Positions 43,623 through 54,900 of a stretch of DNA of 64,000 bases are shown piece by piece. A program made the translations under genes and the position numbers. Source of the stretch: JBEBVQ01 sp037190845 (GTDB lineage Bacteria > Bacteroidota > Bacteroidia > Chitinophagales > Chitinophagaceae); NCBI GenBank assembly GCA_037190845.1, contig JBBCJI010000019.1:158056-222055 (forward strand), written 5' to 3'. Under the pieces are notes generated by a model. The model was not told the DNA's origin. It searched no databases and saw only the letters and a program-made list of their open reading frames with translations. Numbering within the stretch: position 1 is the first letter of the stretch; each line of letters opens with the position of its first letter.

Positions 43623-44655
43623 AAAACCTGTATTCAAATCCCAGCGTCAGTAACTGCCTCATCTGAACCCATCCCATACCTTTGGTCGGCTCATTCTTGG
43701 ATTGTGTCACACCAGCTTCATCTACATATGTGGGACTGTATGGCAGGTCATTATCATAGATAAATGTCCCCCCGACCACCACACTAAAGAAGCGGGCCAT
43801 TTTCCATGAGATCAGATTATCCCACAGTACATCCACATTACCGGGATTATCCCGTTTCACAATATTACCTAATGCGTCTTTTCTGTCTTTGGCCAGATAA
43901 TTTGAGTAAAGATCAACCCGTGTTCTGTAGCTGAGCTGAGGGGTGATATCTACCTTGTATCTTCCGGAAAAATAAGCACCGAACTCAAACCGGGATGTTT
44001 TTCCGAATTCAATGCCAAAAGCTCCTTCAGGTGCAAGCGTCGTATACTTTGTACTGGCGGTGGTAATACGTGCCGCCGCCGGAGAGAAAAACAAAGTCAG
44101 ATCCGTTCCCTGCCGGTATTCAAGCCCGATCCCCAGGGTATAGTACGCCGGCGACAGGAAATCAGACGTCGGATTCCGCTCCCAATCAGGAATACTATAG
44201 TCGAAACCACGGGAAAACTGAGATTTGAAGTTAAATAAGGTAGTAATGTAAAAGCCTTTGCTCGTATCAAGCAGTATACCATATTTGGATGTAAAATCAA
44301 TACGATCATCCATTTTACGGGGAACAAACTGGTTGGAATGTGCATAAAACAGGCTATATGTCATATCCAGATTGTTGCTCCATACATGTTTATGATACAA
44401 GCGGGTAAGATAACCACTGAACACTCCGTTTACCGTCATGGAAGACACCTCACCACCCGCAGCCCAGTTATGCAAAAGCCCCTGGTTGAGACCTATCTGC
44501 AGCACGCCGCCATGCAACCATGCCACCGTATCTTTATTCGTAGTTTCCAATAGTTTTTTCAGCTTGTCTACGTCTTCATCCAGTTTCCCTATCTGGGCAT
44601 TGGCGGTTGTCACAAGCCCCCCGGCTAACAGCAGAGCGAAATATATTCTTTTCAT
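43621..44655 (-). CDS. DUF3078 outer-membrane protein
   Basis: This 344-residue protein has a signal peptide (cleavage near TANAQ, about 20), a short coiled segment (KLDEDVDKLKKLLETT), and then the DUF3078 pattern: VLQIGLNQGLLHNWAAGGEVSSMTVNGVFSGYL, then repeated beta strands with aromatic ends, ending RQLLTLGFEYRF, a typical outer-membrane C-terminal strand. Function is unknown in the family. It converges on sprA, with the inverted repeat overlapping its stop codon. Confidence 0.82.
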   Translation of the reverse strand: MKRIYFALLLAGGLVTTANAQIGKLDEDVDKLKKLLETTNKDTVAWLHGGVLQIGLNQGLLHNWAAGGEVSSMTVNGVFSGYLTRLYHKHVWSNNLDMTYSLFYAHSNQFVPRKMDDRIDFTSKYGILLDTSKGFYITTLFNFKSQFSRGFDYSIPDWERNPTSDFLSPAYYTLGIGLEYRQGTDLTLFFSPAAARITTASTKYTTLAPEGAFGIEFGKTSRFEFGAYFSGRYKVDITPQLSYRTRVDLYSNYLAKDRKDALGNIVKRDNPGNVDVLWDNLISWKMARFFSVVVGGTFIYDNDLPYSPTYVDEAGVTQSKNEPTKGMGWVQMRQLLTLGFEYRF

Positions 44656-44828
44656 TATATGAATTTTGATTCCGGGGCAAAATTAGAAAACATTATTAAT
44701 TAATCAGCCGATGAGAAAATTAGCTAATGCCTGTCACGAAAAAGCATTGGCACATCAATTAATTGGCTTAATTACGCCTGTTTAAATTTTAGTCCTGGAA
44801 TTTATTATGAATTTTAAACCGGCTAAGC

Positions 44829-45899
44829 TTATTCTCCAAACGCCGGAGGGACATGCTCAAATCTGGGGCAACGGAATTGGCGCATAGGATCCAAACCCCG
44901 TTTATAATGCCCCCTTACGAAAAGCGAAATCTCAAAACCACCAACACCTTCCGCAACCGGGCGCAGGCTTGATGTGGTAATGTCGTATGAAGCCGTAAGC
45001 GAATAATCATTATAATCCAGCTTTACTGTAGGGATAACTGCATCCTTATGACGAAAAAAACAACCGGCGTATATTACAAACCGGGTCTCCTCGGTCATAT
45101 CATACTGTCGCCAGCTTAGCAGTCCTCCCCCTATCCACTCAGTGTAGGGATGTTGATTCTGATAGTTTATATGCACTGTAATACCCACATGATCATTCAC
45201 ATAACTATTAACACCTACATTTCCTGTCCACCGTGTACTCAGACGTACAAAATTCTGATTGGGGTCAAAAGATTGTTTCGGTTTGGCAAGATGATATGCC
45301 GCTGCCCCGATATAGTAATTGACACGGTTCTGCGCTCCCATAGAGCTGTTGAAGCTGATCCCTGCAGACAAATCAAGATGTTCCAGCTTCTGGAAAGTCA
45401 TATTTTCTCCTGAAGCATTTTGTGGATCATAGGAACCATTTACCCATTGATTGCTGAATGTCATCCGGCTCATATCAACCGAACGCTGGATATACCCTCC
45501 GGCAAACCCTACCGACAGGTACGACATATGCTTGTCTTCAAGCGCCTTATTGTAGTTGATGGCGGGATATACCTGAAGGCTTGTAAAATTGATACTCCCG
45601 GCCTTATCATAGGTTGCTGTAAGGCCGAAGCTCAAATAATCGCCGGTCTCCCTGCTGACGGAAACACGTGTTTCTGCCGATGCCAGGACTGTTACAAACG
45701 GTACCGAAAGACTGCTCCACTGATTACGAAAATTCACGCCAGCCTTATAATCACCACTAAAGATACCTGTCAGGGCAGGGTTACGCAGCATGGCATTTTC
45801 ATAAAACTGCGAGAAATGTATATCCTGGGCGGAAATCCGGCCATACCACAGCAATAAAGCACAGCAACCAACCGTCATTATTCTTATTACCTTGTCCAT
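44829..45899 (-). CDS. PorP/SprF-family T9SS outer-membrane protein
   Basis: This 356-residue protein has a signal peptide (cleavage near RISAQ) and the PorP/SprF family start DIHFSQFYENAMLRNPALTGIFSGDYKAGVNFRNQW. The rest is an outer-membrane barrel. Family members are needed for secretion or attachment of a particular adhesin: in Flavobacterium SprF serves SprB, encoded next to it. Here it begins 42 bases after the giant adhesin gene on the same strand, so the same pairing is likely. The last residues (RFEHVPPAFGE) extend beyond the usual final strand. Confidence 0.9.
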   Translation of the reverse strand: MDKVIRIMTVGCCALLLWYGRISAQDIHFSQFYENAMLRNPALTGIFSGDYKAGVNFRNQWSSLSVPFVTVLASAETRVSVSRETGDYLSFGLTATYDKAGSINFTSLQVYPAINYNKALEDKHMSYLSVGFAGGYIQRSVDMSRMTFSNQWVNGSYDPQNASGENMTFQKLEHLDLSAGISFNSSMGAQNRVNYYIGAAAYHLAKPKQSFDPNQNFVRLSTRWTGNVGVNSYVNDHVGITVHINYQNQHPYTEWIGGGLLSWRQYDMTEETRFVIYAGCFFRHKDAVIPTVKLDYNDYSLTASYDITTSSLRPVAEGVGGFEISLFVRGHYKRGLDPMRQFRCPRFEHVPPAFGE

Positions 45900-45941
45900 G
45901 TCATCCGCATATTAAAGCCATCGCTATTCAAATAATCCGTC

Positions 45942-48900
45942 TTACCGTACTAAAGAGATATCTCCTTTCACGGTTACCTGCTCACCATTGATGCAGGTAG
46001 CCTGTAATATATACACATAAGTGTCAGGGCTAAGCACCTGTCCTTTGAATGTGCCGTCCCAGCCATGCACCGGGTCATTAACCGGCATATTCTGCCTTTC
46101 AAACATTACTTCTCCCCACCGGTTAAATACTTTAAACATGTCCACCGTCCTGATACCATTGGCATGTGGGAAGAAGCGGTCATTCTGGCCATCTCCGTTG
46201 GGTGTGAAAGTATTGGGTACAAAAAGCATACTACCATCGCATTTCAAGACAATCCGGATGTCGTCTGTAGCCGAACAGCCAAGCTCATTATAGGCTGTTA
46301 CCTGGTAGGTGACCGTACGATCAGGTGTAGCCACAGGTCCGATACAATCCGTACAGCTTAATCCGTCCGGCGGCGACCAGGTATAAGAAGAAGCATACAT
46401 GCTATTGGCAAATAGCCGTACCTGCTCTCCGGCAAAGATATGCTGATCCGCCCCCAGGTCTACCGTAGGAATGGGCAGGACTTCCACGGACTGATACAGC
46501 GTATCTTCGAAGCAATAATTATGAGCAATGATTACCCGGTAACGGGTTGTGGTATCCGGACGGGCAACAGGATCTGCGCATTCCGTACAGGACAGACCTT
46601 CCACCGGTGACCAGATATAACGTACCCCACCGGAAGCAGACAACCGTGTTGCCTGACCTGCACAAATACGTACATCGTCCCCGGCTGAAGTAGCAACAGG
46701 TTGCACCACTAACACTGCTACGGTATCGCTGCCGGTACACCCGTTTTCATCCGTACCAGTGACATAATAGCGCATATCGGCGCCGGGTGTGGCAACCGGA
46801 TCAGGACAATCGGTACATGAAAGTCCGGATGTTGGTGACCATGTATAGCTGATGCCGCCAGAGGCCTGCAATTGTGCAAATTCACCACGGCATATCGTTT
46901 GATCAGAACCTGCAGAGATAACAGGATCCGGATAAAACAAAACCCGTACCTGGCTTGTATTGACACAGCCGTTTGTATCCGTCCCTGTAACCGTATAGGT
47001 TGTAGGTGCAGACGGATTGGCAACCGGATCCGCACAGCCGGTACAGGAAAGTCCGGCTGGCGGTGACCATACATATACATTCGCTCCTGATGCCTGAAGC
47101 TGTGTTGTATCACCCCGGCAGATAACCGGATCTGTACCTGTTGTAACCGGTGGCAGCGGATAGACGGTAACTGTAACTTCAGCCGTATCCGCACATCCCA
47201 CCTGGCTGAGACCAATCACGGTATATAACGTAGTAGCAACAGGAGAAGCAGATGGGGTGGCACAGTTCGTGCACGACAAGCCGGATGCAGGAGTCCAGGT
47301 ATAGGTTGCTGCCCCGGATGCGTTAAGAACAGTATTATTCCCCAGGCATATCTCCCGGTCTGTACCGGCACTTACAACGGGTATCGGATGAACGGTAACC
47401 GTAACCTGTACAGAATCCACACAGCCATCTGTACTCTCCCCTGTCAAAGTATAAGTTGTCGTTGTGGCAGGCCATACATCAGGGTCTGCGCAGGCCACAC
47501 ACGATATATCCGTTGCGGGGCTCCAGGTATAACTCACACCACCCGATGCCTGAAGACGCAGGGTATCACCGATACACAGGTCTCTGTTACCTCCACCGTT
47601 GAGCACCGGTTGGGGATAAAAGCTAACGATCATACTGGCCGTATCCGTACAATTATTTGTACCAGTGCCGGTTACCCGGTATGTAGCCGGCGCCACAGGT
47701 AATGCCACAGGATCCGGACAGGAGAGACAGGATAAATCCGGCGTGGCGTCCCAGACATACGAGACGCCACCCGTAGCCGCCAGATGAACGGTATCACCAC
47801 GACAAACGATCCGGTTATTCCCCGCACTTATAACAGGCAGCGGTTTTACGTTGACGACCACCGTATCATAATTGATACAGCCGGCGGCGCTGGCGCCGGA
47901 TACGATATATACCATTGTGTCCGGCGGCGACGCTGTCGGGTTATCACAGTTCGTGCACGACAAACCAGTACCCGGTGACCAGCTGTACGTAACAGCACCC
48001 GTGGCCTGTAACGCAACAGATGAGCCGATGCATATCTCCTGATCCTGACCGGCACTTACAACTGGAAGATCATGAACCGTAACGGTTGCCCGTACGGAAT
48101 CTGTACAGCCGCTTGCCAGCATACCAACGATTGTATATGTAGTAGTAGATGACGGTGAGGCCAGCGGATCAGGGCATACCGTACATGACAAGCCGGTGGC
48201 AGGAGACCATTGATAGGTAGCGGCACCCGAAGCCTGCAACTGCACAGAATCACCAAGACATACATCCTCGTCCGATACGACTATAACAGGACGGCTGATG
48301 ACGGATATCGTTACACGGGCAGAATCTACACAACCGTTCGTGTCCGTGCCAATCACAGTATAAGTAGTCGTAACACCCGGTGAGGCCAACGGATCGGGAC
48401 ATGCGGTACACGATAACCCGGTAGCCGGTGACCAGCTATAAGTAGCCGCTCCCGAAGCCGTCAGGGAAATACTGTCGCCAATACATATATCCTCATCGGG
48501 AGAGGTGGTTATAGTGGGCAACGGCAGTAAGGTTACCGTCACTTCAGTCGTATCGCGACAACCATTCCCATCTGTACCAACTAACGTATAAGTAGTAGTA
48601 CCCGCAGGTGTCGCTGTCGGGTTATCACAGTTCGTACACGACAGACCAGTACCCGGTGACCAGCTGTAAGTAGCAGCACCCGAAGCCTGCAGCGTAGCAG
48701 ACAAGCCGGTACAGATTTCCTGATCCTGGCCGGCGCTTACAACTGGAAGATCATGAACCGTTACCGTCACCTCCACAGAATCCGAACACCCGCTGATCAA
48801 AGTACCCCTAACAGTATAAGTGGTGGTAGCAGCAGGCGAGGCCAGCGGATCCGGACAGTTCGTACAACCAAGGCCATCCGCCGGAGACCATTGGAACGTA

Positions 48901-51900
48901 ACGGCGCCCGAGGCCTGCAACTGTACGGAATCACCCAGACATATATCCTCATCGGCAACAAGGATAACAGGACGGCTGATAACATTTATTGTCACCTGAG
49001 CGGAATCGGTACAACTATTTGTATCTGTACCGATCACCGTATAAGTTATCGTAGTAGCGGGCGAAGCCAGCGGATCGGCACAATTCGTACAGGAAAGGCC
49101 GGTGACAGGCGACCAGCTATAAGTAGCCGCACCCGAGGCCGTCAGGGAAATGCTGTCGCCAATACATATAGCATCATCTGGTAAAGTTGTAATAACAGGC
49201 AAGGGCAACAATGTTACCACCACTTCTGCCGTATCACGGCAACTATTCCCATCTGTACCTACTACTGTGTAGGTAGTAGTGCCGGAAGGTGTCGCTGTCG
49301 GGTTATCACAGTTCGTGCACGACAAACCAGTACCCGGTGACCAGCTGTACGTAACAGCACCCGTAGCCTGTAACGCAGCAGATGAGCCGATACATATCTC
49401 CTGATCCTGACCGGCACTTACAACTGGAAGATCATGGACCGTAATGGTTGCCTGTACTGAATCTGTACAGCCGCTTGTCAGCATACCGACGATTGTATAT
49501 GTGGTAGTAGCTGATGGTGCTGCCAGCGGATCGGAACAAGCCGTACATGATAAGCCGGTGGCAGGAGACCATTGGTAGGTTGCCGCTCCAGACGCCTGCA
49601 ACTGTACAGAATCTCCAAAACAAACATCCTCATCTGCTACAACTATAACAGGACGGCTGATGACAGATATCGTTACACGACCGGAATCTACGCAACTGTT
49701 TGTGTCCGTTCCAATAACCGTATAAGTAGTCGTAACAACCGGTGAGGCCAGGGGGTCGGAACAACCCGTACACGACAGACCGATCCCGGGTGACCAGCTA
49801 TAAGTAGCCGCTCCAGAGGCCGTCAGGCTAATGCTGTCACCAATACATATAGCATCATCGGGGGAGGTGATTATAGCGGGCAGCGGAAGCAACGTTATTG
49901 TAACTGCGCTCGTGTCACGACAACCATTACCATCTGTACCGACCACCGTATAAGTAGTAGTGCCGCCAGGTGTCGCTGTCGGGTTATCACAGTTCGTACA
50001 CGACAGGCCGGCCCCAGGCGACCAACTGTATGCAGCAGCGCCCGTAGCCTGAAGCGTAGCTGATGAACCCGTACAGATATCCTGATCCTGACCGCCGCTT
50101 ACTACAGGAAGGTCATGAACCGTAACGGTTGCCTGTACTGAATCTGTACAGCCGCTTGTCAGCATACCGACGATTGTATATGTGGTAGTGGCTGATGGTG
50201 CTGCCAGCGGATCGGAACAAGCCGTACATGATAAACCGGTGGCAGGAGACCATTGGTAGGTTGCCGCACCAGACGCCTGCAACTGTACAGAATCTCCAAA
50301 ACAAACATCCTCATCTGCTACAACTATAACAGGACGGCTGATGACAGATATCGTTACACGACCGGAATCTACGCAACTGTTCGTGTCCGTTCCAATAACC
50401 GTATAGGTAGTCGTAACAACCGGTGAGGCCAGGGGGTCGGAGCAACCCGTACACGACAGACCGGTCCCGGGTGACCAGCTATAAGTAGCCGCTCCAGAGG
50501 CCGTCAGGCTAATACTGTCACCAATACATATAGCATCATCGGGGGAAGTGATTATAGCGGGCAGCGGAAGCAACGTTATTGTAACTGCGCTCGTGTCACG
50601 ACAACCATTACCATCTGTACCGACTACCGTATAAGTAGTAGTGCCGCCAGGTGTCGCTGTCGGGTTATCACAGTTCGTACACGACAGGCCGGCCCCAGGC
50701 GACCAGTTGTATGCAGCAGCACCCGTAGCCTGAAGCGTAGCTGATGAACCCGTACAGATATCCTGATCCTGACCACCGCTTACTACAGGAAGGTCATGGA
50801 CCGTAACGGCCACCTGTACTGTATCTGAGCAGCCTCCTGCAATCGAACCAATGACCGTATACATTGTGGTAGTAGCCGGTGACGTCAGCGGATCGGAACA
50901 AGCCGCACACGACAAACCGGTAGCAGGCAGCCACTGATAGGTAGTAGCACCTGTTGCCTGTAACTGTACAGAATCACCAAAGCATATATCCCGGTCGGTC
51001 ACGTTTACCGAAGGGCTGCTGATGACAGAAACTGTTACCTGTGCCGTGTCAAAGCAATTATTAATGTCCGTACCTGTAACAATATAAGTTGTTGTAGCAG
51101 CAGGAGTCGCTACCGGATCCGGACAGGCTGTACATGAAAGTCCTGCTGATGGTGACCAATTGTAATTATCAGCGCCACCAGCCTGCAACTGAAGACTGGT
51201 ACCGGCACATATACTTTGGCTGGGTGTAATGGTAAGCACCGGCAGAGGATTCACTGTTACAGTCACCTGTGCCGTATCTGTACACCCATCAGAGCTGGCG
51301 CCAATAACCGTATAGCTTATAGTGGCCGTGGCCGTGATTAACGGATCGGGACAATTGCTACAAGACAATCCTGTAGCAGGCAACCATGTATAGGTAGCAG
51401 CACCTGACGCAGTCAGTGTAACATCTGCTCCGTAGCATACCGTTGTATCGGAAACGACCGCCAATACAGGCTTAATGCCAGTGGAAATACTTACAGATGT
51501 ACTGTCTGTACAACCATGAGCATCCGTACCCCACACTACATAAGTAACGGGAGATAACGGTGTTGCCACCGGATCCGGACATGCGGTGCAGGACAGGTCT
51601 GCACCCGGCGACCAGGAGAAAGTATCGGCACCCGCTGCCTGCAGTTGTATGGTCTCTCCCGGACAGATCGCAGGAGGTGTGGCAGTTGCCGTTATAACGG
51701 GCAGGTCATGTATGGTTACATTACGGGTAATAGTATCTGCACAACCATTGCCGTTAGCAAGCACGAGACGTACAGTGTAGCTTCCCGCCGCCGTGTATGT
51801 ATGCGAAGGGTGCTGTTGGATGCTGCCGCTACCATCGCCAAAATCCCAGTTACGTGTAATCTGTTGCGAACCGCTTTGATATACCGTATCACGAAATTGT

Positions 51901-54900
51901 ACTGGGTTACCAATACAAAAAGAAGATGCTGTAAAGCTGAAATCTCCCTCCAATTCGTCTACATGAATGGTATCCGTACCGATAAACGCTACGTTACAGT
52001 TAGCGCTATTGCTCAGCACAAGCACAGGTACATAAGCCCCCGGCTCTGTATAAGTATAGGTATATGCACCTGTAGCAGTGGTGTATGTACTACCGTTATT
52101 CATATCCCAGCTATACGTCTGGGTATTCACTGCTACTGCCGAAAACGAAACCGTAAACGGGACACACCCGGATTGTGGTGTATAATCAAATCCACCTTGG
52201 GCATTCGGCCCGTTGACGGTGATCGTTCTGATCGCGGAGTCGGTGCATCCATTCCCCGTTGCCACAAGCAAGACCGTATATACGCCAGGCATAGTATATA
52301 CGGTTGATGGGTTAGTAACAGAAGAGCTGATGCCATTTCCAAAATTCCAGATATAGGTACTTGCACCGGATGAGGTATTTCCAAACTGAACAATCAGCGG
52401 AGGACAATCTGCAACAGAGTCATTTACATTAAACCCCGCTATTACTTCATCAATACGAATCGTATTATTTTTCAGTAGCGTATCACGGCAACCTGTGCTG
52501 CTTACTGCAATAAGCCGTACGGAATACGTACCGGCTGTTGTATACGTGTGTACCGGATGCTGCTGTGTACTGCCGGTACTACCATCTCCGAAATCCCATA
52601 TATAGCTTGATGCGCCGGAAGAAGTATTGGTAAAAGTAACCGGCTGGTTTTTACAGGCCTGTGCCGGGTTATTAAAATTGGCGCCGGGACGGGTAATTCT
52701 TACCATACTGCTCACTGTTGCAGAATCACGGCAGCCGTTTGCATCCGCTACCACAAGTTTTACGTTATAGTTTTGAGCAGTGCTGCTGTAATATGTATGC
52801 GACGGGGCAGGATCATTACCGGTCAGTACCGTGCCATCGCCAAAATGCCAGGTCCGGGATGCCATCGTACTGCCGGGTGTGGTGGATTGATCCGTAAAGT
52901 TGACAGTCAGGGGTGAGCATCCGGTGGCAGGATTCGGAGCTGAGGTAAACTGGGGAACAGGCGCCCCTACATGGATATAATTCTGTTTAATCATTGTATC
53001 CCGGCAGTTGCGCCCGTCACTTACAATCAGACGGACAGTGTAGGTATTTGCTATATTATACTGTTTGGATACGGTAATAGTAGAAGCACTGGAAGGAGTG
53101 CCTTCTCCGAATGACCAATTGTAAGTATAGCCTGCAGGATTAGCCAGACGTGTAAAAACAACCGTTTGACCTTTGCATATGGAGGTATCATCGGCAGAAA
53201 AATCCACCGTCGGCGGAGCATATACCGTAATGTTACTGGTGGCTGTGTCCCGGCAGCCGTTGGCATCGGTAGCAACCAGGCGCACGGTATAAGTGCCGGC
53301 TGCGGCATAGGGATGCGTCGGACTCTGCAGGATGCTGGAATTACCATCTCCAAAATCCCAGGAATAATCTACCGCACGCACAGAATTATTGGTAAACGCA
53401 ACAGAAAGACGGTCCGTACATGAATAAACCGGTATAAATGCAGCTTCCGGACCAGTTACACGGATCAGGTCAACTTCCGTAACGGTATCGCTGCAATAAT
53501 TATTGAACGCAATGAGACGCACAGTATAGGTACCTGTATCCTGATACCGATGTACCGGATTAGGGGAAGAAGATCCAATACCGTCTCCAAATTGCCAGAA
53601 GTCGGTAAGCGCCCCGGTGCTGGTATTTGTGAAAGTTACCGGCTCATTTACACAAATATTCAGCGGTGATGCCGTAAAAGACGCATCAGGCCTTGCCGAC
53701 ATATTTACATTAATGGTACGAGTAAATAAGCATCCGTTTACGGTAAGAATATTGAGTGTTACCGAATAAACGCCCGGAGTGTTGTAAATATGAAATGTAT
53801 TGGCTCCCGATCCTGTACCACCATCGCCAAAAGTCCAACTATAGCTGCTTATAGGATATGGCGGAGGTGAAACAGCACCAGTAAAACGCATTGTATCACC
53901 GGTACATCCTCCACCGGCAGGCATTGCTGTAATTGTGGGCGTAAGAATTACCACTGGTACAGACATGGTACGGGTTGCCGTACAGCCATTGGGACCGGTT
54001 GCTGTCAATGTAACCGTACGTGTTCCTGTTGTAGTGTATGTATGTCCAGGGTTTATCTGGGTTGAGGTACCACCATCACCAAACGTCCAGCCATAACTGG
54101 AAGCTCCTGTACTGCTGTTGGTGAACTGTACAGTATGCGGCACTTTACATCCTGCAGCGCTGTCTGCCGTAAAATTCGCTACCGGCCGCTGCAATACAGT
54201 TAACGTTCTTATGAAAGTATCCCGGCAACTACCATGGATAGCGATCAGCCGTATGGTATAGTTGCCAGCAGTATTATAAGCCTTAGCCGGCGGAGTAGCC
54301 AAAGTCGAAGTAGTATTGTCTCCGAAATTCCACTCATACGAAGCTGCACCGATACTGGTGTTGGTAAACGAAACACTGGTGCCGGCACAGATACTGCTGC
54401 TGCTTAAATTAAAAGAAGCTGCCGGCCGCGCGATTCTGACGAGATTGGAAAGTATAAGCGTATCGGCACAGCCGCCTGCATTCCGGGCAATCAGCGTTAC
54501 TGTATAATTTCCCGGAGCAGTATAAGTGCGTGTCGGGCTGGCAACCGAAGATGTACCCCCATCACCAAAAAACCAGGTATAAGATCCGGCGTTGGTGGAC
54601 GTATTACTAAAGGTGACGGTTAACGGGGCTGTACACCCGGTATTATTGGATGCTGAAAAATTTGCCTGGGGCCTGTTCACAACCTGGATTTGTCTAATCA
54701 GGCTGCCAGGACAATTATTACTGTTTGTTGCGACAAGCGTTACCAGGTAATTGCCGGGAGTAGTATAGGTATAGCCCGGATTTTCCAGGTTAGAGGTATT
54801 ACCATCTCCGAAATCCCAGTTGTAGTTTACATTCCCCGGCGCTCCGGAAATCGTCTGGTTAGTAAACTGTATGGTTGCCGGGGGGCATATATTCTGACTG

